Shown here piece by piece: positions 13,624 through 26,233 of a DNA stretch of 64,000 nucleotides. The translations under genes were made by a program, and so were the position numbers. How positions within the stretch are numbered: position 1 is the first letter of the stretch; each line of letters opens with the position of its first letter. The notes beneath the pieces are model-generated. The model was not told the origin of the DNA and did not search any database. It saw only the letters and a program-made list of their open reading frames with translations. Source of the DNA: Pipra filicauda (lineage: Eukaryota; Chordata; Aves; Passeriformes; Pipridae); the NCBI RefSeq assembly GCF_003945595.2, contig NW_024104292.1, forward strand, positions 1,736,001-1,800,000. The letters run 5' to 3'.

Positions 13624-13823
13624 CTTTCTCACCATGAGGGTGGTCAGGCACTGGCACAGCTTTCCCAGAGAGATTATGGAGTCTCCATCCTTGCAAATAT
13701 TCAAAGTCTAACTGCTTGTGGTTGTGAGCAACCTGCTCTCCCTCACCTTGTTCTAAGCAGAGGTTTGGACTAGATGACCTTCAGACGTGCCTTCCCACTT
13801 CAGTCAGTCTGTGATTTTCTGAT
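13624..13823 (+). mobile_element. CR1 LINE 3' end fragment, sense on plus strand
   Basis: The order of blocks matches the CR1 3' end: a GGGTGGTCAGGCACTGG-like segment, a central degraded stretch with GTGAGCAACCTGCTCTCC, then TTTGGACTAGATGACCTTC and a degenerate terminal TCTGTGATT. The copy is 5'-truncated, carries only the last roughly 200 bases and has no coding capacity. It is diverged from the other copies in the window, so it is likely old. Confidence 0.85.
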
Positions 13824-14274
13824 TACTAAAAACAAATTTACCACTGTGTTAAGGCTAAATATAAAATTTAAGCTAATCTCAGCTATGCAAATGAAGAATT
13901 TAGTTTTGGAAACTTTGGTCATAAAACTGATAATAAAGTGTCCTTTTAAATAAACAGAAGCCTTAAGTAATCATATTCCATATTTGCTAGCCAATAGAAG
14001 AGTATATCCAAAAGAAAAACACCATTTCTTTTTACATACCATCTATTTCCAACACATGAAGTGCTGTGCCAAAAAATTCTCCATTTTCCAATTAAAGAAA
14101 CAATTTTGCAACATGGATTCTGGATTTCTCTCTGCACACTGCTATAATAGTGTTGATGGGTACAACCTCTTTTCCTGTCAATCTTTATTTCCATATGCCA
14201 TCTGATTGACTGTCACACTTCCTATATTTCCCTTTATATTTTCTCCATTTCCCAAGTTTTAAACCCATGTAAAG

Positions 14275-14332
14275 TTTTTCAAAACCAATATTACAATAAA
14301 GCAAATACCAATTTTTCAAAACCAATACTACA
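14275..14332 (+). repeat. Direct repeat, 21 bp, 37-bp spacing
   Basis: A 21-base unit with core TTTTTCAAAACCAATA at 14275-14295 recurs at 14312-14332 with one change (T to C). Confidence 0.8.
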
Positions 14333-14612
14333 CATGCAGCCCTTTGCAAGTGTAGGAGAGCTTGTAGCTATGGAAGCCTCTTCCACTTCCAGCTAAGCTG
14401 GAAATCCATTTCACATTATATAAATGACACTCAGTCCAGCACTGACTGGGGCATTCTACAGTTATTACTTGGTCATCACTGCTAATGAAGAAGGGAGTTG
14501 GAATGAGGTGACATTAGCAGTTTTGCCGTCAATGCCACACATTCAGCACAGGCAGATTCACAGCTTTCTTGGACAGCTGTCTAAGAGGTACAGGAAAAAC
14601 TGCAGAGGCTCA

Positions 14613-14665
14613 GCCTCTGCTACAAGCACAGGGCTGGAGCCTCTGCTATGAGCACAGGGGCTGGA
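14613..14665 (+). repeat. 26/27-bp tandem duplication
   Basis: GCCTCTGCTACAAGCACAGG and its continuation (14613-14638) is followed directly by GCCTCTGCTATGAGCACAGG and its continuation (14639-14665), with two substitutions and one inserted G. Confidence 0.85.
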
Positions 14666-17600
14666 GCATGGACAGGCAACAAGAATTTGAAAAGCTAAAC
14701 TGAACAGTAACAGCTGAACAAGCAGTATCTAGAGGCACACAAATCAGAAGATAAGAGTGAACACAGCAAACATAATGGTGCAAGTCACTAGAGCGCAGTG
14801 TTAGCGAAGGCAAGTATTTGAGGGCCAACAAATTAAATTCATAATCATCTGAATTCAGGTATCTCGACAGTGCCAGACAAAGAAACATTTCAGGATTCTT
14901 TTAAAATGCATATGTTAAAAACAATTAAAAAATGGTGAGCAGGGGTGGGGAAGGCTCAAGTTAAAATATATTCAAGATAATAACATCTTCACATACATTG
15001 TACAAACTCTTTCAACTCTCACTATGCTGGTTTACTCTGCACAGTTCTCTCAGCCAGGCTTCTGGGAGAGGGGGAAAAGGTGGTCAGACTCAATACAACT
15101 TGCCCATTTGCATGCATTAGCACCCTTACAACATCCAAGCTGACAAGATTTAAAGGCTTTATTTCTCCACTGAAGTAAAACCTTTCTCTGCGTTAAAACT
15201 GAATAAAATGTCCTTAAGTGTGGATTCATACAAGCCTGGTTGATAACAAGTCTACACTGAGAAGCCTGGGCTTCTCCTGAGCATTCACTTCCATCTCCCC
15301 AGGTGTTCCAAGGCCCCTCTGCTGCCCTGCCAGAGAGGCAGTGGAGAAACGGGAGCAGCAAAGATCACGTTGCTGCAAATGGGCTCACAGAGCTCAGAAG
15401 CTTACTGCTGTGAGTGCAAAGAGTTAAACACCGCAAGGCATTGCTCTGATCTCACACATCAGTGAAAAACCAGCAGCAGCTCTACCCAAAGCAATGCTGC
15501 AAAATAAACACAAAGCTGAATCAGACCCATAAGCTTCTAAGGAGAACAGTGAGCTAGATATAGATATGAATTTCCCAAGGTGAACTCCTTTTGTACCAAG
15601 GCAACCTCCAGACATTATTGTTTAACCTTCTTCAGGATTTAGGTTTGATTTCAGGCTAACAACAGCCATTTGGAGCAGCCACCAAAGTAAAGCTGAAGAG
15701 TACAGAAAAGGAATAGGAGAATTCACCTGAAACAAACATTTGGCCAAACCTCCATAGGGCTGAAAAATAAAATTCCTGTCAGCAGAGTGCAATCAACTTC
15801 AGTTACACCCTTAGTGATAATATCGAATTATCCACTTACCACTTAAAGTTGATACAGGCTAAGAAATTAAATGATGAAAACTTATAGGTGCACCTTTCAT
15901 TATCTGGGATTGCAGTGCTGCTATTTAAGATACATATAAAACTCTTAAAATTTTTCATAGTATTATCACTGCCTATCTGCAGTCCCCACAGGGTTAAAGT
16001 CAGAAAGCTCAACCCTGCTTCTCAGTTTGGAACCTTCTGCCACTGTGACCAGCTGTTACAGTTTAGGCATATCATCAGGAATCCAGTGACACAGCAAAGG
16101 ACTGAATGCAGACATACATTTCTGACTCCCAGTAAGCAGAAAGCTGACCAAAAATTATGCCCATGACCTAACAGGTCTCATCATGCCTTTACACCTCTTC
16201 AGTGTAAACTGATTTGAGAACGCCATAGTGGTCAAAAACATTACCTTTTCTTACAGAACTGTTTTGCTTAAGTCAAAGTGGGCTTTTTATTCTTTTTATT
16301 TTGTTGAAAATATTAAAGATATTAATCTGTGATAGAGACATAGCCACTTGCAAAACAACTTGATTCTACTCTGAACCTTGCAAATACAACGGATTTTGTT
16401 TCCTGCATTGCTCTAAGGTCAGCAAGAAGTCAGAATTCAATCACTAGTGCGAGTGGCAGCACATTTTTCTCTCCAAAATAGCTGTTACCCAGGGGCATGA
16501 GGCATGGCTCAGCCACCCAGGTCTGTGAAGCGAGTACATGTCCATGCACAAGGGCTGTAGTGGAGCATCTCCATCCACCTGGTTTGTGTGAGGTATCTCA
16601 CGAAAGCAAGGGGAGAAAACTAATGGGGGATGGAACAATGAATAAAGATCAGTATCAGGGAATTAATATCAAGCAAGAGGCAAATATTTTCTTTTTTTCT
16701 CTATTTTTCTTTATTTTAACTTTCAAAACACTGCCAAGAGAAAGGAAGGCTGAAAAGTTAATGAACATGACAGCATAATGGGAAGACACAGACTGAGAAA
16801 CTGGCAGCTCAGACGTGCCAGGGCACAGTCCAGGCAGGGACATAGCAGTGGGCTGTGGTCTAAGCCACTGGTCATGCAGGAACACCGTATAGGAGCTGAC
16901 AAGGTTTCCTTGCAGAGCTGGGCCAGGATGCCCCACAAATGACAAATAAAATCGGGTTTAGAGTGTGAAAAGTGGGTCACAGTTACAGAGAGGAGGATGA
17001 GCCCAATGCAAGGGCTGTGCACAGTGGGTGATGGAGAAGCAATCAGCAGGGACCTCAAGGCCTTTATCAGTAGCGTTATTATGCAAATTTGGCAGCACCC
17101 ATCAGCCTGTCAGTCTGGTAGCAGCAAGCTGCCCTAGGTGAATGCCATTAAAAGCCTCTTCCCCAGCCCACACTTCTTAATGTTCGCTTTAGCCCACAAA
17201 GGCCATAGTCCTCCTCTCCCAGCTGTGCCCCTTCTGCCCAGCCTTCTGCCTGCCCCATGCTGCCCTGGACTAGGCCCCCCCTGCACCAGCACTCCTGGGT
17301 GATCTACTCCTTCCATCAGGGTCCATTTTCAATCCCACATCCCCAGATATCCCTGGCACTGAGCACAGGGGCATTTTGGGACAGCGGACACACAGATGGG
17401 CTGCTTTAGTCCCCACCACCCCTGCCCTGGGCTTTGTCTCTTACAAAGCCAAGGGACAGGGGGGCTGCGAGCACAGGCACATTGATAAGTCTGAACTCTT
17501 TTTTAAGCATTAGTTTTTCCCTCAAAGGCTGAAGTCCCCAGATGCATCTGCGAAAAGGAAAAGGGCACAACTAGGCTTCTGCAAGAAGCAGGAAGGTGTC

Positions 17601-17759
17601 CACTTCCATGCTGGGATGAATGCTGGGAAGGACACAAGTACTGCAGTGAGTGGAAGCAGTGGTGAGCACAACAGCCTTGGCCAAACCGTGCACTCCCCCA
17701 GTCATCCCCTCAGTTATCATTAAATTCTTCACAGAAAAAAATCTGGACTTTTTAAACAC

Positions 17760-18010
17760 TGCTTAAATGATTCTCTCCCCCAGAGAATTAAATTACCATT
17801 TATAGCCTGTTCTTCCATTAAAAATTTATCAATTTATTCATCACTTCTAGGACTGAAACCTTTCATTTGTTTTACAATGAAGAAACCTTTGATCTGCAAT
17901 TCTCCAAGGCTACCGTTTTTATTCTTTAGTTCTTCTCATTAAAAATAAAACACCTCTATTCTCCAAAATGCCTTGATGGCACTCTCAAAATGCTCATTTT
18001 AACAACGAGA
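17760..18010. promoter_or_regulatory. Candidate AT-rich regulatory element with TCF/LEF-type site
   Basis: Contains GAGAATTAAATTACC, TTAAAAATTTATCAATTTATTCATC, the TCF/LEF-like CTTTGATC at 17887-17894 and later TTAAAAATAAAAC. The motifs are visible, but whether they act or are conserved is unknown. Confidence 0.18.
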
Positions 18011-21000
18011 AACTTTTTTTTATCCTTGCCTTGTGATAGGCACTTTGGAAGTTTATACAGGTTTGGTTTTTTTGTTTGTTTTATTTAATCATCACAGTAC
18101 TGTAATGTAAAAAAAAAGAAAAAAAAAAGTTTACATCCATAATCACCTTCTCCCAAAGACACAGAAGCAAACAGCAAAAAGTAAAAATAGAGTTTCACAA
18201 CATTTCATCACCTGGCATGCTGCATTAGGCTAACCTGAGATGATTGCCCTGGGTCTCCACAGTACATCCCAGCCCTGCCAGCCTGTCTCCAAGGGGCAAC
18301 TCCTAAATTGAGCCTAAGACAGAGCATGTGTTAAAACTCAGATGCACAAGTTGCAGAAGAACATTTGGAAACCATATTTTAACATTTTTCCCCTTGTTCA
18401 TCCTGTTTTCCAAGCTGGACACACAAAGACCCCTCTCAGCAAAACAATCATTAGCACTTGTGTGTGACTAGGACTACAGAAAGCAGATTTACCCCTACCC
18501 AAGGTGCTAAATGTGTGTTTCACATCAGCGGCTCTCAGGATGCTCCTACCAGGAGCAGGACAGAATGTCAAAGTGGATTTGCCTTTCTGTACTCCTGGTA
18601 CAACTTGCACCTCATCCACTCCAAGGACCACACACTTTGCATTGGTTTACTCCATAAGGTTTTCTCCATTAGAGTTATTAGAGGCACACAGGTTATACAC
18701 TACTAATCAGTAAAACAGTGCCTAGGACCATTCATCCACCCTGCTTCACGTTGTGTGGAACAGCCTGCCCACGTCAAGCTACATAATACCTTGGCCTCAT
18801 GCGAAGTGCTAGGGCACCACTACTACCTGGCTGTTGGGTTTCAGATCAAAGGTCTGAAATGACCTGAGTGTTATTGTTGTCACTTGGCAGAAGCTCCTTC
18901 ATGTCCTGGAGAAGGCTGCAGGAGAGCCCCACGATGCAAAGCCATCATGAGGGAACTGGGCTTGATGCTGTTGCCCCACTGCCTTTAGGGAACAGTCCAT
19001 GGGATGCATGACAGCACTAGCATTTGCAGGCCAGGCAGTCAGCTAACACATCCTCAAGCTTGTCCTTATTTATGAGGTACTGCAATAAGGGTCCCACTTT
19101 AAGCTATTCCCTGACACAAGAACATCTCACGGACTCACGCTGGCCCCCCACACAAAGTTCTGCACCAGGTCTTGGTGCACCAGAGGGCTGGCAGGGCTTC
19201 CACTGCACCAAAGTTTCAGAAAGGCAAGTTTTCAATAGACCTAGAAAAGAATTTTCCTTCAAAAGCACCATTTCAGGAAAAAATGGATTTTTATACCAAA
19301 TACACATTTTCCTGCATTCGCTCACCACAGAAACTCTGATGCCTGCCAGGAAGAGCAGTGCTTGAAAATCAAAATGTGCTGTTTGATTTTTAACATAGAA
19401 GTTTTTCCTGTACAATGAAATCCTACTTTCTCCACACCTCTGTCACAGACAGCTGAAGAACAAGCTACAGTTGAACTCTTAACAGACTTCTAACCCATTC
19501 CAAACCTGACTTCAACTTAGACACAATGCTGAACCAAGCCCACAGTCATCTTCTGAGAGGTCAAGGAAAATAAAAACCTAAACCAATCAATTCCCAACAC
19601 TTACATGCAGCAACAGCAAAGTAGAACAACCAACTAACCTGACAGAGAAACAATAATATACTCCACTACTGAAGCAGAGGATATCAGAGGACCAAAAACC
19701 ACTTAGTGTCCCAGCTTCTGTTTAGTGCAATGTAAACCCTCCAGCTGCTACAGAGAAAGAGCAGCTTTTGCCAGCAGGCACATTTGTGTAGGAGCCCTTG
19801 TTATGACCACAGGGAACTGCCAAGTGTACCTGTGCTCCCTCCTCCTCATCGCAACTGTTGTAGTTACCTGTATCAGGAAGGAGCAGAGGAGGATCAGAGA
19901 CAGTAGGAAGAACAGAAATCCAGAAAACTACTCCATAAAATAGCAAGTACACCTAATTACACTTTTGTCACCAAATACAAGATGCACCAAAAATATTACT
20001 CTCTTGTAAGTCACTTGCATGCCAGAATATTTCCACTCTGCATAAATGATTCCATTCAAATATTGTGAAAATGAATTCATCCCTGAAAAAGACAACAGGC
20101 CTAACTGCATGTCACCAGATGTCACCCAGGCTATGATGCAGCCACTTGAGTATGCTCTTCACCAGCATCGCATAAGAGCCATGAATGTCTGATGAGCCTC
20201 AGGAATGTGGGCTTGCCAAGCACTTGTCAATCTCCAGTGTGCGTTACTCCTCTTCAGTAATCTAACGCCGGCATCTTGTTCCTGTGTACATAAAAGCTTG
20301 CTCAGCGTGTTCAAATTGCTGTAATTCTGACAGTCTAATCATTTGGCAAAATGCTGCCATATTAACAGATAACAGCTTGCCCTCTCTTCAAACAGGAGGC
20401 TCCTACTCTGCATCAGTTCTTTCAAGGAAGATGATGGATGAAGGAGTTTCTCACCTCCTGCTCCTGTTGGTGGGATAACAATATCAATACTTAATGCCCA
20501 CCAACCCCAAAGCAGTGCTCAAATACATCCAGGGGGGCTGGTTTTTAGGTGAAACAAACATGTACAGAAAGAGCCATTATTCCTGTTTTACAGAGTGCTT
20601 CAGAGGGACAGAAAAAAACTTTATGTGACAAAGGAAATGTGTGGGCTGAGATGAAAAACTGAATTCATTCCACCCAGTTGTAGTCCAAATAACCACAATA
20701 TTATTGATTTAGTGCTCTGCTTAAAATTAGGGGGAATTGGAGGCTCCTAAAGTGTAGTTCGCAGTTAACCTTTGCTCCATGAGTCACAGGAATGACTGAC
20801 AGAGGTCAGGCCAAAGGTTTCCCTAACCCAAATACTGCCCAGTAGTGGTCTGAAACAAAATGTGTATGGTGGAGTGAAAACAGGCAAAATATATTTTAAT
20901 AACTGTGCACAACAACATAGTGGTTTGCAGCTCCCATATTTCAGGAACTGGAGGGGATTTATCTCTTTTTAAGAGCATCTGATATATTTCTCTTTCATGA

Positions 21001-24000
21001 ATTTGTACAGATGCTGTCTGTTGGGACAAAAACTTCTGACATTCACAAGATCCAGTGGCAGCAAACTGCATAGCTTCATTACAGATCTCCATCAGGTCAC
21101 TTTAAGCCTGATGCCTCAGACTTAAAACAGCTGGGACAAAAAGTAAATAATCCTTCACTTTCTAGCTAAGCAAGTTTTCCTTTCTAACAATAGTTATTTT
21201 AGATCCCATTACTGTGCATACAAAGTTAACGTTATTCTTTGCATAACTCTGCATTCAGGTCCATCCTGCGGAAACCATTAAATTTTTGCAGCAAAATGCA
21301 GCCAAGTTTTAAGGCAAATGGTACATTTTAAATGGTTTTTTTTGTTGTTTTGTTTGTTTCTTTGTGTAAGTATTAATGGTTTCCCCCTTTCACAGGGGAT
21401 GACCAATCAGAAACAACTCCATTACAGGAGGAATCCTGCAGCAGGTCCTCTTAGTACAGTGAGGGAAGTGTTTGATTATTTAGGCTAGTGGTTCCCAAAT
21501 GGTCTCTTCTAAAGTGTGAACAACCTTCACCCCATAGCACTTCTTTCCACAGAAACCCCTCCAATCATTCTTCCCTTAAATAGGTGATCAATTTATTACC
21601 AATTCTGTTCTTTGTTTCTCTCTGCATTTTCTCCATAACTCAGACACCCATGTTAGTGCTCATGATATTGTTGTCAAGTCCAACGCCTCTCAAAGAGGCC
21701 AATAAAGGAAATACCTTCACTATACCAATAATGCATTGATCAATGTACAAGTTGGTTTGTACAGGAAATAAACAACCTCCATTCTGATCAAAGGTCCTGA
21801 ACATGTAGCCTGACAGACTATAAGGAAGTGTTTTAAACACTGCAGGGCACTATGTTTGCATTTAATCTTTTCTTTTTTATTACTTTCCTTTTTTAAAAAA
21901 ACATTTTTCCCCAACCTGTCAGTGTTTGCTTTCCAAGATTTGTTTACACTATGTAAGCTGTAGGTTATTTCTGTTAGAGACCCTAATTTCCTCCTCTGCT
22001 GGGACTGTGGCGATAGCCCCAAGGAAGTTTACACCGAGAGAAGAGCATGACAGGCAGTGAATTAAGTGGTTCAGAAAGAGATTCAATTAGCTTTCTCAGT
22101 GGAGGAAAATGAAGATAAAAAAGAAATTCTTGGCAATTCAACTCTCCTGTCTCTTTCTCAACTTCACCAACTGGACATCAAGAGACAGAAAATAATCATC
22201 AATATCTGAAAAATTAATATGACATGATTTATTGACACAGGACTAATACCAAGATCTGTCCTTTTTTTTTCTTTTTTTGGTAGCTAATTCCCCAGCTGGC
22301 TGAGTTCAATTCATTTGTTTCTACTAAATGTTTGCTTTTCAAGCTGCTATAAAATTAGATGGCAGGAAGCCTAGAGCTCCTGTGTAGGAATCTTCTTTAC
22401 CAGCTCCTAAGCTGTGAAGCGCAGAAATGGCATGTTCATTCCAGCCTGGCCAACATTTCCACAAGACTTGAAAATGCTTTGAAACCCAGCGTTGAAAGAT
22501 TGTGGACTGATCAGAACTCACATCCTGCAGGAGAAATCCAAGCTAATGAAACAGTAACATCATTATTGAGAAGGAGACAGATTCTGGAGAGCTGCTGAAG
22601 TTCTAACTTTTGAGAATGCCAGATATTTCTAAATCTGATCACTCAACTAGTAAGCTGTCCCATCAGGCATTAGTAGAAGTATTTATTATTTTTAATACAT
22701 GCTGCCTCCAGGCAGAGGCAAACAAGTAAAAGAAAAATGGCAAGTGTCCCTTCAAAGGGACTGCCAGCTGAAACAAGAAAGCTGTATGTATAGTTCAGAC
22801 TTTGTACTTTCGAATGCATGTGCACCTACAAAGAGAGACAAAGCTTTACAATCACGCTATTCTTGACTCCAACCATTTCTTTGCATTTAAAAATATACAG
22901 AATGCCAGGAACATCGTTATTCTTTAATGGTCCACTTTGGCCAAGAGAAACAAATGCAGGAAAATGAAAGACCCAGTTTGCTACTGAAAATTGAAGGCTT
23001 CTCATTAAAAGTTTTTAAAAAGAAAAGCAGAGTAGTTAGGAGAAAGTATCTACTTTTAACTCTCATCTCTTGTTCCTCTCCAACTGTGCTCTGGGCCATG
23101 AAGATTAAGAAAGATTTAGGAAAGAATGCTTAATAAAGATGACTTTTTCTTAAAAGCAGATTGCAAAAACTGTAAAGAAAGCTTAATCTGATTAAAATAT
23201 TAATGGCATTTACCAAACCAGAGACTAGTTTTTAATAAGGAAGTCTACATAAAAAAAAAAATATTTTTCACATTTTTGTGAATATAAGACTATTTTATGA
23301 TAGACTATAAAAGGCTATGTTCAGCTGTCCTTGGGATTTACAAGGTGCTAATAACATTTCTCCAATAACTTGTTTACCACATCAGAAATACATTCAGATA
23401 AATGCCATCATGGTGGATGAATGATGCTACTTTAAGAGGGCTCAAAGTACCATGGAGTCAACGCACAACCCTTTCACCGTCTTCCTTGGTAATACCTTAT
23501 CTGAAATAGGACAGGCATAAAATTTGGATCATGTTAGAAACAGACAAAGACATGACACATGGGACATCTACTTTATGATGATTAATCCATGGAGAGACAG
23601 TAAGTTATTCTACAGTCAATCAGTTTTGTGCACCACAGTGTTCTGCACAACTGATGCTGGCAGTGTGCAGCACAAACCTCCCAAGACGGATCCTAAACAG
23701 CTCAACAGATATGCCCAAAGCTGGACCTTGTAGCATTCTATGAACTCTGCAAAAGGCAGTAGCTCTCAACTTCCACTCCATTTCTACTGGCACTTACAAC
23801 CTCTACTTTAGGAAAAAAAGGCTACAAGGTGGCACACCCTCACTGAGAAAGTGCCAACACTTGCTTTACAACAGCTTTTTTAAATTAGAGGATCTCTTCC
23901 AGCCAGTTTCATCTAACTTCCATTTCATTTTATTTCTACAGTCAACAGCCTCTTTGCTCAAATACCTTTTAAGTCATTATTTTCTGAAGTGAAAGATAAT

Positions 24001-24126
24001 GGACCATTATCCTATATCATAAGAAAACACCATATAATACTAGATCGATATCTTAGTCTGCTATTAAATGGCTGCACAGCCAGCCACAAATCTTCCTGTC
24101 CTTATCACTCAAATAATGAAATACCT

Positions 24127-24245
24127 CATAGAATCATAGAAGGGTTTGGCTTGGAAGGGATTTTAAAGATCATCTAGTTCCAACCCACTCACCATGGGCA
24201 GGGCACTAGACTAGGATGTTCAAAGCCTCATCCAACCTGGCCTTG
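24127..24245 (-). mobile_element. CR1 LINE 3' end fragment, minus strand
   Basis: Begins with CATAGAATCATAGAAGG, the complement of the CR1 terminal ATTCTATGATTCTATG repeat. It continues with the conserved GATCATCTAGTTCCAACCC block and ends at about CATCCAACCTGG. It is the last roughly 120 bases of a CR1 in reverse orientation, 5'-truncated and noncoding. Confidence 0.93.
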
Positions 24246-24862
24246 GTACCTAAGGTTCTTCTCTCCCACAAAAACTCTTGAAACTTTAGTTATCTTTCTC
24301 ACTTAATAGCTTTTTTTCTTGAAGTCAGTTGCACATAGTAGAATGATGCATTTCCTCTATCACTTCCTCATCTTCAATTAATTCATTTGTATGAATTTAA
24401 CTCTGGTGAACAATAAATTCAGAGAGAGAAGAAACAGCAAGCAGCGATCACACAAACTTCTTCAAATCCAACTGCCTTAGTTTTGGTACAAGAGCAATCA
24501 AATATCTAGTCCTCAGTGGGGACCCATCCTCTGTTCCAGCTGACCTACCACAGTATCTTTGATGACAAGGCCAATGAGGACAAAATTTTCATCTTTCCTT
24601 TAGGAAAAGGATCTCAAACAGTTTTTCTGCTACACCCATCTCATGTGTTGGAACTGCCATCCCATGGTAGTGAGCTTGATCCGGTGCTTTCCCACGTCAA
24701 AACTGCAGTGGCCTCCAAGGACTGAGCTGCCCTACCCAGATGGTATCATTAACATGAAATCACAAACTGTTTGGGGATGCACTTCAGTCACAGACCTCAT
24801 TTATACACAACTTACTTGGAGAATGGGGCTCCTTTGTAAAGGAGGACATTTCCTATCATAAT
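24246..24862. other. Noncoding spacer, nothing recognised
   Basis: Ordinary AT-rich sequence between a CR1 tail and the 272-bp element. Only short frames (up to 72 codons) occur. Confidence 0.5.
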
Positions 24863-24873
24863 ACTATTACAAC
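24863..24873. repeat. Target-site duplication, left copy (ACTATTACAAC)
   Basis: ACTATTACAAC here is repeated exactly at 25146-25156, bracketing the 272-bp element. An 11-base perfect direct repeat at these exact borders is the mark of target-primed reverse transcription. Confidence 0.88.
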
Positions 24874-25145
24874 GTTCGATTCCTGGTCAGGGAACTCCTC
24901 CGAGCAGATGGAGCTCGTCAGCCCTGTAAGGCCATCCATCTAAGAGAAGGTCACTCTAAACAAACCTACGTCCTGAGGACCTCGCTGCCACTGTCCAAGC
25001 TCGCTCGGCCCTGGCAGATGAACCTCAGGATTAAAGGGTGGGCTCAGTTCAGCACACACTGTGTCTCACCTAAAAAATCCACTGCGCAGGCTCGAAGGGT
25101 GATGATCTTTCCCAAATCTTTATTCACGAAGACTGGCCATGATTG
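24874..25145 (+). mobile_element. Non-autonomous retroelement (SINE-like) with RTE-type 3' tail
   Basis: A 272-bp insertion bracketed by perfect 11-bp direct repeats. It begins GTTCGATTCC, an exact fit to the RNA polymerase III B-box consensus, so it may be the 3' half of a tRNA-derived head truncated at the B box. The body is GC-rich and rich in CpG (for example around 24893-25020), unlike its AT-rich CpG-poor flanks, which suggests a fairly recent arrival. The last 41 bases (25105-25145, CTTTCCCAAATCTT... to ...CATGATTG) align with the whole 3' untranslated tail of the RTE-like LINE at 43542-44254, about 80% identical, with two differences at CpG sites. It has no coding capacity. Alternative: an internal-deletion derivative joining the LINE's own 5' and 3' parts, as Bov-A relates to BovB. 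I do not recognise a named family with certainty. Confidence 0.78.
25105..25145 (+). mobile_element. 3' tail shared with RTE-like LINE
   Basis: After ATCTTTCCCAAATCTT the tail reads through TTCACGAAG to GGCCATGATTG. The complement of 43542-43584 reads ACCTTTCCCAAATCTT, then TTCGCGAAG, then GCCGTGATGATG. The match begins right after the LINE's TAG stop codon. A shared 3' end is how SINEs recruit their partner LINE's reverse transcriptase. Confidence 0.8.
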
Positions 25146-25156
25146 ACTATTACAAC
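25146..25156. repeat. Target-site duplication, right copy (ACTATTACAAC)
   Basis: Exact repeat of 24863-24873, directly after the element's TGATTG end. Confidence 0.88.
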
Positions 25157-25909
25157 AGTATCATAAAAATTGAAAACAGTGGTCAAAAGATATGATTCCT
25201 TATCAGTATTACAAGCTAATACATCAAACCTGTTTCAGTTGCTAAAAGAAAAGAAATCCTCCAGATAAACTGTGGTTGTTTTGTTTTGTTTCAAATAAAA
25301 CCACATTTGGTTTCCCAGCACACGTATTTCTTCCTAATCTGAAAATTTTTTCCAGTCCTGGCCTCCTTTTTGTTTATTTTTCCTTGCTTTTTGCCCAGCT
25401 ATTCACAAAACTATATAAACATAGGGAAAGGTCAACAAGGAAGGATACAAAGTGACAGCCCAAGTCATCAGGTCACCAACCTTTCCACCACATGGTCCCA
25501 GCAAACCATAGTCTTAACATGTCTCTTCCCAGACAGCAGGGAGCTTCTCCCAGTTTCCCAGCTCTAGGCAAAAGAGAAAAACCTTGGCTTGTTCTCAGAA
25601 AAATATCACTATTCTGCATTAATTTAATGTATTATATAACCCATTTCTTCCAAGAGAGTCCGTCAGGTGACACATCTCCTCAGGCCGTGGGTTACGCTGG
25701 GCACGCACCGCTGGCTATGGCTGTGACCTGCCCCAACCATGGGTGCAGTCTTCCCTGGCACAGCTGCACATGCTCCCTGTGGATTTCAGAAATAGGGGAG
25801 TGAAAAAGAGAGAGTTCTCACACAACTTCAGAAATCGGGTCTTGATCCTGCTCTTGATCCTGCTCCCCAAGAGGCAGGGTTTCTCTTTGACCAAGATTCA
25901 CCACTCCAA
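25157..25909. other. Noncoding spacer, nothing recognised
   Basis: No repeat or plausible gene was identified. The 103-codon frame at 25492-25803 has no recognisable domain. Confidence 0.45.
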
Positions 25910-26233
25910 TTGTTTCTACAACTATCTGGAAGCAGGTTGTAGAGAGGTGGAAGTCAGTCTTTTTTCCCAAGGAACAAGTGGTAGGACAAGAGGAAATGGC
26001 CTCAAGTTCTAGCAGGGGGAGGTTTAGATTGGATATGAGGATATTCCTTCACTAAAAGGGTGGTCAGGCATTGGAACACGCTGCTCAGGAAAGTGATGGA
26101 AACACCTTCTCTGGAAGCGTTCAAAAAGGTATAGATGAGGTGCTTAGGGACATGGTTTAGTGGTGGACCTGGCCTGGGTTAATTATTGGACTGGGTGATC
26201 TTAGAGGTCTTTTACAACCTTAATGATTTGATG
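25910..26233 (+). mobile_element. CR1 LINE 3' end fragment, plus strand
   Basis: Shows the CR1 3' block order: TTTCTACAACTATCTGGAAG, GGTTGTAGAGAGGTGG, GGACAAGAGGAAATGGCC, GGAGGTTTAGATTGG, TTCCTTCACTAAAAGGGTGG, GGACATGGTTTAGTGGTGG and a degraded end TTTTACAACCTTAATGATT. The blocks encode the last residues of ORF2 (about TRGNGLK) plus the 3' UTR. It is the same subfamily type as the reverse copy at 63676-64000. It is 5'-truncated and noncoding. Confidence 0.93.

Larger units (their letters stand above)
13824..24126. other. 10.3 kb of noncoding DNA, no gene found
   Basis: AT-rich sequence with short chance frames only (longest about 113 codons at 19024-19365). Several local duplications and one AT-rich motif cluster are listed separately. 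Nothing here looks like an exon with matching splice sites. Confidence 0.5.
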
